A stretch of 64,000 nucleotides of DNA from Blautia schinkii (GTDB taxonomy: Bacteria > Bacillota > Clostridia > Lachnospirales > Lachnospiraceae), in assembly GCF_013304825.1 (NCBI RefSeq), contig NZ_JAAWUO010000011.1:1-64000 (forward strand), in the 5' to 3' direction. Each line of letters opens with the position of its first letter. The first letter of the stretch is position 1. Below are positions 54,108-63,954 of the stretch, piece after piece. The notes under the pieces were generated by a model that was not told the origin of the DNA, ran no database searches, and was given only the letters and a program-made list of their open reading frames with translations. Made by a program: the position numbers and the translations under genes.

Positions 54108-55673
54108 TTATTTCTTCCTTCTTCTCACTGCAAAGCCTGCTGCCCCACCAATTACAATTGCTGCTGCCAGAATACCTGCCCATACACCAACCGGTGTCTC
54201 ATCACCAGTCTTTACAGGATTCCCTGAAGTACCACCGGAAGGAGTACTTCTACCCGGTGTATGATGATTTCCTGGAACAGGTGTCTCACTGCTGCGTGGT
54301 ATCGGAGTTGCCGATGGATTCGGTGTCGGAGTAACTGTCTGTTCCGGAACTATACTGTTGGTAATCGTGATCGTCCCGTTATACTGTCCCTCATCTGTGA
54401 GAACAACATCACCCTCACCGCTTACTATATATGGAAAAGCATCCTTTATAACCGGCTTTCCATCTTTGTCTGTCTCAAGAACTGTGTAAGTAAACTCAGC
54501 ATCTTTTTCATGATTCGGCAATGCAAACTCAGCTGTAACAACACCATTCTGCTTCAGCTTCATATTCTTCAGCAATACCAGTTCGTCATTTTCATCCTTC
54601 TCAAAAATTCCTGCATAGAAAGTATTATCTGCTGTTGTCTCCTTTCCGTCAGCCATAACTTTTTTTATAATACTGATATGTCCATAACTGTAGAAATCAT
54701 CCGGAAGCTCCAGATAATAATTATTCACATAAGATATCGATTCCACCGCACTGTTTTCGCTGCCGATCACTGTCTGATCTGTCTCCTCTTCATTTGCACC
54801 TGTAACATTATAGTAGAATGTTTTTTTCTCATCTGCATCAGATATATCAATCCTGTTATTCTGCTGAAGCGGCTTCTGATTTTCATCCAGCTCAAATACA
54901 TAATAAGTTCCATCCGGTACATCCATCCATACGGCAGTTCCGCTTGAAGCACCTTTTATCCGGATATCTTTGCTGTAATCATCCCTGAATGGAATGGTTC
55001 CCTCTTTATCAAGAAAAATACCGATCTTATAAGCTGCATCTGTTTCAACCATTGGCTGCGGATCCATATTTTCATCTATATAGTAAACTCTTTTTGTTAC
55101 CTGTATCTTTTTTTCATCCCTTACAGCTACTTTGGGATAAACCTGCACCTCATAAAGCCAGCCCTGTTCACTATCTGCAAAAGGAATCGAGATCAGCATC
55201 GGAGAAACTGTGACCTTACTGCTGTTATCACTCTGCACAACCAGATACATTCCCTCTTCCAGCCCTGTGAAGGTCATTTTCCCCTGTTCATTGGAAAAAT
55301 CCTGTACTCCGCTGACTCCGGACTCTTCAATAATACCGGCAAGTTTTTCCGCTGCCGCAAACCAGTCATCCGCTGTGCTGAGTGCATTGAAATCAATACC
55401 TTTTTCTCCCAGAGCATCATCAATCACAAAATGTACATTTCCGTCAAAATCAATACTTCCCACTTTATAAAGTGTCAGCCCCACCTCTGCCACCGGTGTA
55501 TGATTTCCCTCTTCATCCGTTTCCCGGAGTATCAGCGTCAGATCGCCCTTTTTTCCTGCCTCATAGTTCTGTGCAAAAACCGGCTGCAAAACACTGATGG
55601 CCAGCATTACCATCAGTATCAGAACAGCCAGAAGACTCTGAAATTTATTCCCCTGCTTTCTTTTATTTTTCAT
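54108..55673 (-). CDS. Minor (probably basal) pilin subunit with atypical sorting signal
   Basis: A 521-aa secreted protein with signal peptide (LLAVLILMVMLAISVLQPVFA), SpaA/Cna-B-like pilin domains (EEGMYLVVQSDN; DGTYYVFELDENQKPL) and a Pro/Thr/Ser-rich stalk. The C-terminus is NPVKTGDETP, a hydrophobic helix and RRRKK. The sorting motif is thus PVKTG-type, not LPxTG as in the two other pilins. The ATG at 55673 overlaps the sortase end (frame MKNKR); an ATG at 55688 is possible. As the last gene and with its own sorting motif it is the best candidate for the basal subunit anchored by a housekeeping sortase. Confidence 0.8.
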   Translation of the reverse strand: MKNKRKQGNKFQSLLAVLILMVMLAISVLQPVFAQNYEAGKKGDLTLILRETDEEGNHTPVAEVGLTLYKVGSIDFDGNVHFVIDDALGEKGIDFNALSTADDWFAAAEKLAGIIEESGVSGVQDFSNEQGKMTFTGLEEGMYLVVQSDNSSKVTVSPMLISIPFADSEQGWLYEVQVYPKVAVRDEKKIQVTKRVYYIDENMDPQPMVETDAAYKIGIFLDKEGTIPFRDDYSKDIRIKGASSGTAVWMDVPDGTYYVFELDENQKPLQQNNRIDISDADEKKTFYYNVTGANEEETDQTVIGSENSAVESISYVNNYYLELPDDFYSYGHISIIKKVMADGKETTADNTFYAGIFEKDENDELVLLKNMKLKQNGVVTAEFALPNHEKDAEFTYTVLETDKDGKPVIKDAFPYIVSGEGDVVLTDEGQYNGTITITNSIVPEQTVTPTPNPSATPIPRSSETPVPGNHHTPGRSTPSGGTSGNPVKTGDETPVGVWAGILAAAIVIGGAAGFAVRRRKK

Positions 55674-56565
55674 CGCTCTCTGCCTCATCCTTCCTTTCTG
55701 AAAGCTGCCTTAATCTGCGTTTTTTGTCCCTGTAACGAACACTCAGATAAATCAGCAGAATCAGAACAATAAGTACTGCAAAGCCGCCAGCCAGAACTTT
55801 CCTCGGATCTGTCACAGCAAGCCTGTGAGATATGGTTTCATCATTTCTAATTTCCCCCTCTGCATATTTTGTCCGTATTCCCCGTACAAGAAGTCTGTGT
55901 GTGTTCACACCATATGGCGTACATGTAACAAGCGTCACATGATCCTCGCCTTCCACAATATCCAGTTCGCCGGTTTCTTCAGGAAGAACTGTCCTGATCT
56001 GATCAACTTTATAGGCCAGATTTTTTCCCAGAATATGCAGGATAAAAATATCTCCTTTTTTCATCTGATCCAGATCAGTAAAAAGTTTTGCACTGGGAAG
56101 TCCTCTGTGTGCTGCCAGAACTGCATGTGTACTTTTTCCTCCGACAGGAAGACTGGTTCCTTCCACATGCCCTACACCTTTCTCAAGAACTGTTTTGCTC
56201 AAGCCATGATAGATTGCAAGTTTTGCATTGATCTTCGGAATCTCAATACTTCCCATAAGGCCTTCTCCATTTGGATCAAGTACCTGGTCATAAGGCTGGG
56301 TCAGCACATAATCATCCTTTTCCCCAAAAGCATCTACAATAGAATTCACCGGATGTTCTGCATTATACTCTTTCGCCTCATTCCACAGTTTTTCGTATTC
56401 ATTATCCGAAAGATCTGTTACTGCTTCATCATATCTGCTGACTAACCTTACATTTCTGTACTGGTTCCACATATCGCTGACTGTCGGATACAGAAATACT
56501 CCCGCTCCCGCCAGAAATACCAGTGCAAAAAAGATATTCCATACAAAATTCTTCTTTTTCTTCAT
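55663..56565 (-). CDS. srtC: Class C (pilin-polymerising) sortase
   Basis: A 300-aa membrane transpeptidase. An N-terminal TM helix (FVWNIFFALVFLAGAGVFLY), a lid segment with DPN (family lid DPx), catalytic His in AAHRGLPS, Cys in LVTCTPYG and Arg in RLLVRG are followed by a second C-terminal TM helix. Both ends anchored and a lid are typical of class C enzymes that link pilin monomers through lysine isopeptide bonds. It is encoded among the three pilin genes, its likely substrates. Confidence 0.92.
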   Translation of the reverse strand: MKKKKNFVWNIFFALVFLAGAGVFLYPTVSDMWNQYRNVRLVSRYDEAVTDLSDNEYEKLWNEAKEYNAEHPVNSIVDAFGEKDDYVLTQPYDQVLDPNGEGLMGSIEIPKINAKLAIYHGLSKTVLEKGVGHVEGTSLPVGGKSTHAVLAAHRGLPSAKLFTDLDQMKKGDIFILHILGKNLAYKVDQIRTVLPEETGELDIVEGEDHVTLVTCTPYGVNTHRLLVRGIRTKYAEGEIRNDETISHRLAVTDPRKVLAGGFAVLIVLILLIYLSVRYRDKKRRLRQLSERKDEAESDEK

Positions 56566-56687
56566 ATCCCATCATTCCATCTCCATTCAGGTTCAGAAAA
56601 GATTCGTATGTACTGTCCCTGTATTCATTCCCGGCCTCCGAAGAGGCCAGGCGATAACTTGAGCACTTATTTATACTATTTTGTATT

Positions 56688-58301
56688 TCACTGCAAATTC
56701 TGATTATCAGACTCTTTTCTGCGGCTGATAAAGAAAGCACCAGCTGCACCAGCCATAACTACAACACCGATAATAGTGAAGAGATATGTTCCCATGCCAC
56801 CTGTAGATGGAAGTTCGCCCATTCTGGTATTCCGGATATATGTTACAGAAGATGTTCCATCAATTTTTGTAATAGTACCGTTATCATAAGTTGCTGTATA
56901 TGTTGATCCGGGATTCTCATCAATTGTAATTGTGTAGCTTGCCAGAGTTCCGTCAGCATTATAGCTTGCGCTGATAAGTACGTCATGTGGATTTGTATCA
57001 AGTGTAAATCCTTCAGGAGCTACTGTCTCGACAAGGGTGTATTCTCCGGCATCAAGTCCTTTAAAGTACATGTAACCATTCTCATCTGTTATAGCTGTAT
57101 ATACTTTGTCAGGATCAGTTTTACTTGTAAGAGTAAAGGTTGCACCAACACCTGCATGTGTTTCCTTTGATTCGTCAATTTCAGTTTCACTCCTGGTAGA
57201 AATAACTTTTCCATTTTCATCAACTTTTACAAGTTCTGTTGTTTTTCTGTTATTTGTTGTACTTGTTCCATTGATATTTCCATCAATTGCAAATGTATAA
57301 TGATATGTTTTCTTTTCCTCTGTTTTTGCATTTGCAGTACCTGATGGAGAATTGGTATATTCTACATATACAGTATTGGTATGCGGATCAAAATTTACTT
57401 TTGCATCATCCGTTAAAATTGCTTTGTAATTTACTTCTACAGTTTTTCCGCCATTAGCAAGGATATACCCCTTCTTAAAAGCAATCTGCAAATTCTGCCC
57501 CTGTGCAGTTACTGTAAATTTATCTTCATTTTCTGCTACTGCCGTACCATCAATTTTTACTTCAACAGTGCCGGCTTTTATGGAAAGTCCGTCTAATGTA
57601 TCGTGAATTATATACTCTACCTTAGATGTATCTGTATTGTATTCTGCGCTGTATTCCGGAATTGCTGCAGTGATTTTATAGCTTACCTCATCACCGATTG
57701 CCACATCATCACCTTTTGCATTTCCAGATCCCGGATTTACAATTACTTTATCAACTGTTACACTATTGGATTTCATATAACCTGTGGTTCCTTTTAAATC
57801 CCAGCGCGCAGATGCATCAATCGGATCAGATGTCATCTGGTTATCAGTACCATTCCTGCTGTAGTACACACCGGCAAGCATTGGATTGTAAATCTTTGCC
57901 GGTGTGGTATTGGTACCAGCTGTTACAAGTACGATCCAATATCCCGGAGCAACACTTGCTGTATAAGTAGTTCCATTTCCTGTAAGCTGTACTCCGGCAC
58001 CATCATTCGGAACAATCTTTGCTAAAGCTGCAATCTCATCAGGTGTAGGCTTTAAAATATCAGCAATTGCATAACTGGCATCTGCTTTTTCATATCCCTG
58101 AAAACCTTTTCCTTCAAGATATTTTGCTTTCGTAATCTGATACGCAGTTACTGTTAACCCAGCTTCCACATTTTTAACTGTGATAGTTGCTCTGTCAGCA
58201 TCCGTAGGTTCCTGCCCATCTGCAAACGCTGCCGTACACAGCGACAGCACCATAACTGCCGCTACCAGTAATGCCCCAAGCTTCTTAAACAGATTCTTCA
58301 T
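56688..58301 (-). CDS. Major pilin (backbone) subunit
   Basis: A 537-aa secreted protein: signal peptide (LLVAAVMVLSLCTAAFADG), isopeptide-forming pilin domains, an E-box-like YTLVETVAPEGF, and the C-terminal sorting signal LPSTGG followed by a hydrophobic helix and RRK. The segment VTVDKVIVNPGSG may be the pilin motif whose Lys is joined by the sortase. RBS GGAGCAG lies upstream of the ATG. Its position between the tip protein and the sortase fits the backbone role. Confidence 0.87.
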   Translation of the reverse strand: MKNLFKKLGALLVAAVMVLSLCTAAFADGQEPTDADRATITVKNVEAGLTVTAYQITKAKYLEGKGFQGYEKADASYAIADILKPTPDEIAALAKIVPNDGAGVQLTGNGTTYTASVAPGYWIVLVTAGTNTTPAKIYNPMLAGVYYSRNGTDNQMTSDPIDASARWDLKGTTGYMKSNSVTVDKVIVNPGSGNAKGDDVAIGDEVSYKITAAIPEYSAEYNTDTSKVEYIIHDTLDGLSIKAGTVEVKIDGTAVAENEDKFTVTAQGQNLQIAFKKGYILANGGKTVEVNYKAILTDDAKVNFDPHTNTVYVEYTNSPSGTANAKTEEKKTYHYTFAIDGNINGTSTTNNRKTTELVKVDENGKVISTRSETEIDESKETHAGVGATFTLTSKTDPDKVYTAITDENGYMYFKGLDAGEYTLVETVAPEGFTLDTNPHDVLISASYNADGTLASYTITIDENPGSTYTATYDNGTITKIDGTSSVTYIRNTRMGELPSTGGMGTYLFTIIGVVVMAGAAGAFFISRRKESDNQNLQ

Positions 58302-58373
58302 ATGACTGCTCCTTTCTTTCTCTGCATTTTTTCTTTTCCATTCCTTCGTATTATCATATTTACAATTAATGGG

Positions 58374-61300
58374 TTACGACCTTTCAGCTTCTTCCTCCTT
58401 TCGTTTACTGTTTATAAACAACAGGAATGCAGTTGCAAGAATCGCTGCACCACTGATTGTAAACCCATAGATACCAGGGCCACCGGTACTTGGTAACGAA
58501 TATAGTTTTGAATTTTTGATTGTCTGTACTACATCCAACAACTGACCTTCATCATTTCCAAGAGTTACCTGAATTACATTACCCGTAATAGAATACCCAT
58601 CCGGAGCTTTAATCTCTGTAATTGTATAAATTCCCGGCTCCAGTCTGTCAAATTTCGCTCTGCCATTGGAATCAGTTGTTACTGTAATTACATTTCCAGA
58701 TTCATCCTTTAGATCCTGTCCATCCTTCTGAAGTTTGAACTCTGCACCTTCAAGAAAGATTTTTTGATCTTCACTGTCAATCTTAATGATTGTTATGGAT
58801 CCATACCTCTTATTTGTAATTGTAATATTTTTCTGTGTTGCATCACTTTCATCGACTGCCAGATCACTGTAGTTTACTTCATACTCGATATCTCCGATCA
58901 TCATTGCTGAGTCAGTTTTTACATATCCTGTTTTATCTGTGCCGATAATAAAATCCGCTGTTTCCAGCTCTGCTGCCGGTCGAAGCTCTTTTACAACATA
59001 TTCAATTGCAGGATCCAGTCTATCAAATATTCCGGAATACTTATTCGTTTCATTGAGTTCCAGATATTTATCAGTTACCGGTGTTAATATCTCTACGTCA
59101 CCTTTTACTGTTTTCTGATACAGACCTGCATAAACAGGAACTGCTCCGGCTATTTCAGAAGATCCGGCCTTCCATATCTTATTCACTTTAATCTTGCTAT
59201 ATGGAGTATTCGTAACGGTCATCTCTGCATTGTAATACAGTTTAATAATTCCCTCATTTCCAACTGCAGAAGTTTCGTTTTGATGTCCTGTATCTCCTTC
59301 CATTACCTTATTTTTAATCTCATATGAAGGATCTTTATATTTATTCTGTGTATCAAGTTCTTCCTCTGTTACCCTGTAATAAGTGCCTGAAATAATTTCG
59401 GTAATTGCAACTGTATAATCTTTTCTGATTCCTGGAATAATTCCATTGTCAGTCGTTCCGCATACAGCAGGACTTTGTCCTTTATTTACAAGATCCTGAT
59501 TCTCATCATAAGCATAATAATTTCCTGCCCTATCTCTCAGATAATATTCTCCTACATAAGGCTGTAAATGATCTTTATCAGGACCAAGCTCTATTTTGAA
59601 AGAAAACGTATCATCCGTGTTCACATCCGGATTCATCCTCTTGGTGATCCGAAGCTCTCGCCTGTTTGCTGCTGAACAGTTATTTGTGTAAACTACAACA
59701 GGTCTTTCACTGACCTGTTTCGTATCAGTCATAATATCTTTTACTTCACCTGTCTGTTCATTGTTTTCATCAAACTCTGTATAGCTGGTATTATTGATCG
59801 TAATCTGATCATACTCTTCCGATCTTACTCCAACCTCTTTTACATAATATTTCCGGTTGGCCTTCAGGCCTGTAAAAATTGCAGATTCACCGGGTTTTAA
59901 ATAAAACACACCATCATACGTTTTTTCATTAACATTCTCTCCATCAAAAAAATCAATCGGAGTTCCAGTCGGCTTACCCGCATTTCCTTTTACTGCACTC
60001 TTTAAAAGCTCATATTCGCTATCTGAATATATCTCATTTCCATTTGTATTCGTGCTCAGAATTTTCTGTGCATATACCTGGAATGCAAACTTTACATTGC
60101 TGTATTTTTCCTTGTCAGTATTGCTGAGCTCTTTTCTTACTTCAGCCTGTCCGCTCGGAATGACCTGGATGTTAAATTTCACATGAAGATTAGAAGCTCC
60201 TGCACCTCGCTCCATATAAAACATCTTGAATTTATGAGTCGTATAATCCTTAAATGTATTTCCTGTAAAATAATTTTTAACAAGATCATCATTCCAGTCT
60301 GTTCCGTCCGGAAATACTCTCGCTGCCTGAAATATTGCTTTCAGTGTAGTCTCAGATGAAACAGGTGTCTGTCCGGTTTTACAGTCCTTCCAGCTTACAA
60401 CACCTGTATTGAAATTAATCTTACCGGAATGAGCATCATGTACACCACCAATATCAAGAACCAGTACACCATCAATGTAAATCCACATATCATCATCGCC
60501 ATTGAACTCATAAATCATGTCCTGCCTGGTTGCTCCATCCGGAAGCGTAGCTTTACCGTCTTTTGGCTGAAGAAAATTTGCTCCCATGTACATACCGAAA
60601 TAATAATCATTTGTTCCCTGGGTCAGATAAAGTTCTTTACCTTTTGCCTGCTCTTTATTACTTAATGCCCGTCCATCTTCATCATATAAATTTGTATTAG
60701 TTGAAAAACCTCCGTTCGCGATTGCATTATATGGCATGAAATTTCCACGTTGATAAAAATACCTGTTTTCATTACTCGGAGTTCCAATTGCATCATAAAC
60801 CGTAAAGTCGGAATTATCTCCCAGATAAGCATAATTTCTGAAACTGCTGTACTCATAATATCCTGTCGCATCATAAACAGATTTCAAAAATAAATGATTC
60901 ACTTCTTTTCCATTAAATAATGACTCCAGGCTTTTTCCATTCTTCACTGTTGTTGGATATTCAGATGATTTCGGTATTTTGTTATTCAATAAATTCTTTT
61001 TTATACTTCCATCACCATATGATCCCCCTATATCTATTAAGGAGTTCATGCTCTCACCTATTGCACGTACTTCTGGAATATTATCTCCTTCCAGGTTTTT
61101 CATTCTCATTGTAATTCCATCCCCGGTATGGTCCACTGTTTCAACTGTTTCCATATTCTGCGCATAAACGAAATATACGGTACCATTGATATTACTCCAG
61201 TTACCATTGGAATCTGCACTGTTGTATTGATTATTTCCACCGGAATAACGCAGTCTCTTAATTTCAGTTCCCTCATCCGTCGCTGTTGAGCTTACCTTTG

Positions 61301-62306
61301 CTTTATAAAAAGAATATCCTGTAACTGCCGGAGCTATTGAACTTACCTTAACCTCATTATTGCTTTTCAAGTTTTGGGATTGATTATTTCCGAGTGAAAC
61401 TCCTGCCGTATTGATCAGTTGAATTCTCAATGTATTGGAACTGCTCTTCCACGTAATCGTAAATACAGAAAAGCTCTCCGTCTCAAACTCAGCTTTCTGA
61501 ACTTCCCCCTCTGTATTAGCCTCCACATTTGCTGTTCCGTCCTGGGTCATGTCTACAACAGATTGTACATTTCCATTCTCATCTTCAACCAGATGCATTA
61601 CTGCAATGTCAAATGCCTGCTGTGCTTCATTCACTTCCTCCGGTTCCGCTGATTCCTGATATTCCATCGAAATCTTAACTTTTCCATCTTCCTGATTGAT
61701 CTTCTGTCCGTCGCTGCCTGCAAAATAGATATCATAAGCCAGAAATCCTGCGATGGAATACTCTTCGTTCTCAGCTTTGTTTTCAAGCTGTGCCGCTACT
61801 TCGGAATACTGTTCTGATTCTTTTTCAACCGATGTTACCACAAACTCTGCGTCTTCCGGAATGACTCCGCTGGCAGCAGTTGCTGTTACAATCACATTAT
61901 CCACAGTCCTTGTATAAGTAACTGGTTCTTCCTGCTCCATATCCGTTGCTTCTTCAGCTAACTCTTCAACCTCCTCAGAATCCTGATAACTTTCTTCCCC
62001 TGCTTCATCAGAATCTTTCTCCAGATTCTCTGCTGCTTTTTCTTCTTCCCGCCTGTCCGGATTCTCCACCGGCTGCTCTTCCTGCTGCTCTGTTTCCCGA
62101 CCTTCACTGTTTTTTACATCAGGTGTGATTTCTTCAGCGGTCCATACGGAAGTATCTTCATCATCTGAAAACAACTCCTCCGTCTCATCTCCCAATATTT
62201 CATCCGCGGAGATTGTGTATGCGCTTGGCATACAGGACACCATCAACGCCAAAGACACCATAAATGCCAGGATTTTTCTCATCTTAACATTCTTCAATCT
62301 CTTCAT
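58374..62306 (-). CDS. Large pilus tip adhesin with fibro-slime domain
   Basis: A 1310-aa secreted protein. A signal peptide is followed by an acidic Glu-rich segment (about 45-150), a module with FNGDDDMWIYIDGVLVLDIG and GGVHDAHSG (fibro-slime/PA14-like, often sugar-binding, about 600-720), then several Cna-B/SpaA-like repeats (e.g. YTITEIKAPDGYSI E-box) and LPSTGG, a membrane helix and RKEEE. The size and first position in the operon suit a tip adhesin. The ATG at 62306 (MKRLKN) follows GGGCAAGG; an ATG at 62333 lacks a ribosome site. Confidence 0.85.
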   Translation of the reverse strand: MKRLKNVKMRKILAFMVSLALMVSCMPSAYTISADEILGDETEELFSDDEDTSVWTAEEITPDVKNSEGRETEQQEEQPVENPDRREEEKAAENLEKDSDEAGEESYQDSEEVEELAEEATDMEQEEPVTYTRTVDNVIVTATAASGVIPEDAEFVVTSVEKESEQYSEVAAQLENKAENEEYSIAGFLAYDIYFAGSDGQKINQEDGKVKISMEYQESAEPEEVNEAQQAFDIAVMHLVEDENGNVQSVVDMTQDGTANVEANTEGEVQKAEFETESFSVFTITWKSSSNTLRIQLINTAGVSLGNNQSQNLKSNNEVKVSSIAPAVTGYSFYKAKVSSTATDEGTEIKRLRYSGGNNQYNSADSNGNWSNINGTVYFVYAQNMETVETVDHTGDGITMRMKNLEGDNIPEVRAIGESMNSLIDIGGSYGDGSIKKNLLNNKIPKSSEYPTTVKNGKSLESLFNGKEVNHLFLKSVYDATGYYEYSSFRNYAYLGDNSDFTVYDAIGTPSNENRYFYQRGNFMPYNAIANGGFSTNTNLYDEDGRALSNKEQAKGKELYLTQGTNDYYFGMYMGANFLQPKDGKATLPDGATRQDMIYEFNGDDDMWIYIDGVLVLDIGGVHDAHSGKINFNTGVVSWKDCKTGQTPVSSETTLKAIFQAARVFPDGTDWNDDLVKNYFTGNTFKDYTTHKFKMFYMERGAGASNLHVKFNIQVIPSGQAEVRKELSNTDKEKYSNVKFAFQVYAQKILSTNTNGNEIYSDSEYELLKSAVKGNAGKPTGTPIDFFDGENVNEKTYDGVFYLKPGESAIFTGLKANRKYYVKEVGVRSEEYDQITINNTSYTEFDENNEQTGEVKDIMTDTKQVSERPVVVYTNNCSAANRRELRITKRMNPDVNTDDTFSFKIELGPDKDHLQPYVGEYYLRDRAGNYYAYDENQDLVNKGQSPAVCGTTDNGIIPGIRKDYTVAITEIISGTYYRVTEEELDTQNKYKDPSYEIKNKVMEGDTGHQNETSAVGNEGIIKLYYNAEMTVTNTPYSKIKVNKIWKAGSSEIAGAVPVYAGLYQKTVKGDVEILTPVTDKYLELNETNKYSGIFDRLDPAIEYVVKELRPAAELETADFIIGTDKTGYVKTDSAMMIGDIEYEVNYSDLAVDESDATQKNITITNKRYGSITIIKIDSEDQKIFLEGAEFKLQKDGQDLKDESGNVITVTTDSNGRAKFDRLEPGIYTITEIKAPDGYSITGNVIQVTLGNDEGQLLDVVQTIKNSKLYSLPSTGGPGIYGFTISGAAILATAFLLFINSKRKEEEAERS

Positions 62307-62406
62307 ACCTTGCCCGCTTTCCTGTGTGTGCATTAACGTGTACTATATTCTTTATTACCTTCCTTCTTTTTTTATTCCTTTCTTTTTTAAGAACTTCCGT
62401 TGTATC

Positions 62407-62446
62407 AAAAAAAGAGCCTCCGGACCCTAAGGCCCAAAAGCTCTCT
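62407..62446 (-). terminator. Terminator after murA
   Basis: GAGCTTTTGGGCC and GGGTCCGGAGGCTC form an imperfect hairpin with a TTA loop, followed by TTTTTTTG on the minus strand, about 30 bases past the murA stop. Confidence 0.8.
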
Positions 62447-62476
62447 TCCAAATATTCACATATTCAGTTCAAAATC

Positions 62477-63769
62477 TCATCCAACACGAAGACGGAATTT
62501 CTGGATCTCTTTTTCACTGGAAACTCTCTCAATCTCAGCACCGAGACTTCTCAGCTTCTCCTCAAAATTCTCATATCCACGCTGAATATAAACGATATCA
62601 TCAACAACCGTTACACCCTCTGCTGCCAGACCTGCAATAACAAGTGCAGCACCTGCGCGAAGATCCGGAGCACTGACACGCGCACCGGTAAGCTTCTTCA
62701 CACCATCAATGATAGCAGAATTCCCCTCTACCTTGATATTTGCTCCCATACGGGAAAGCTCATCTGCATATTTGAAACGGTTCTCAAAAATACTCTCAGT
62801 AACAATACTTGTACCCTCAGCAAGTGCAAGGGTAACTGCGATCTGTGGCTGCATATCTGTAGGATATCCAGGATATGGCAGAGTTTTTACATGAGTACGA
62901 TGAAGTGTATGTGGCGCACGTACACGAACTGCATCATCAAACTCCTCAACCTCACAGCCGATCTCCTCAAGCTTCGCTGTTGTAGCTTCAAGATGCTTCG
63001 GAATAACATTGCGTACTGTAACATCACCGCCTGTAGCAGCTGCTGCAAACATAAAAGTACCAGCCTCGATCTGATCTGGAATAATAGAATACTCTGTACG
63101 ATGAAGAGTCTCAACACCACGGATGCGGATCACATCAGTACCTGCACCCTTGATATTAGCACCCATGCTGTTCAGGAAATTGGCAACATCAACAACATGC
63201 GGCTCTCTTGCAGCATTCTCGATAATTGTACGGCCTGCTGCCATGGAAGCTGCCATCATGATATTGATAGTCGCACCGACAGAAACCACATCCAGGAAGA
63301 TATGACTTCCATGAAGATTCTCAGCCCTGGCAACGATAGCACCATGGAGAATATCCACCTCAGCACCAAGAGCACGAAATCCTTTCAGATGCTGGTCGAT
63401 CGGTCTGCTGCCGATATTACATCCGCCCGGAAGCGGAACTTCTGCATGTTTATACTTTCCGAGCAATGCACCCAGAAGATAATATGATGCGCGGATCTTC
63501 TTGATAAATTCATAATCCACACTGAGATTGCCGATGGTAGAACCGTTGATCTTTACAGTAGATTTATCTACACGTTCTACCTGAGCACCGATTTCTGAGA
63601 TTGCCTCAAGAAGAACATTGATATCTCTTACGTCCGGCAGATTCTCAATTAATATAGTTTCATCAGTCATAATGGCTGCTGATAATATTGCAAGAGCAGC
63701 ATTTTTTGCACCTGCAATATCCACTTCTCCAACAAGAGGATTGCCGCCTTTAATCACATACTGTTCCAT
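62477..63769 (-). CDS. murA: UDP-N-acetylglucosamine 1-carboxyvinyltransferase MurA
   Basis: A 430-aa EPSP-synthase-fold enzyme that adds enolpyruvate to UDP-GlcNAc in the first step of peptidoglycan synthesis. The PEP-binding Cys lies in GGCNIGSRPIDQH (about residue 116) and the Lys in DIAGAKNAAL near the start. PGYPTDMQPQ and RFKYADEL motifs are normal. RBS AGAGGTG. The pilus operon lies downstream behind a terminator. Confidence 0.95.
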   Translation of the reverse strand: MEQYVIKGGNPLVGEVDIAGAKNAALAILSAAIMTDETILIENLPDVRDINVLLEAISEIGAQVERVDKSTVKINGSTIGNLSVDYEFIKKIRASYYLLGALLGKYKHAEVPLPGGCNIGSRPIDQHLKGFRALGAEVDILHGAIVARAENLHGSHIFLDVVSVGATINIMMAASMAAGRTIIENAAREPHVVDVANFLNSMGANIKGAGTDVIRIRGVETLHRTEYSIIPDQIEAGTFMFAAAATGGDVTVRNVIPKHLEATTAKLEEIGCEVEEFDDAVRVRAPHTLHRTHVKTLPYPGYPTDMQPQIAVTLALAEGTSIVTESIFENRFKYADELSRMGANIKVEGNSAIIDGVKKLTGARVSAPDLRAGAALVIAGLAAEGVTVVDDIVYIQRGYENFEEKLRSLGAEIERVSSEKEIQKFRLRVG

Positions 63770-63926
63770 AACACACCTCTATTATTTACTCCTCTATGAG
63801 CAGAAAATTTGCTGCTGTTCATTCTATGAGCAACACTGAAATCTTTCCGCAACTTATAGTTATTTTCATCACTTAGTATAAACAGAAACACACGTTCCCT
63901 GAACCCGTCTTTTAGGTCAGTTGTAT

Positions 63927-63954
63927 ATTATAACACATATTTCACATTTGTAAA
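63927..63954 (-). promoter_or_regulatory. murA promoter
   Basis: A -35 TTTACA (63949-63954), a 16-bp spacer and -10 TATAAT (63927-63932) lie on the minus strand, about 150 bases upstream of the murA start and directly after the stop codon of the preceding gene. Confidence 0.6.
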
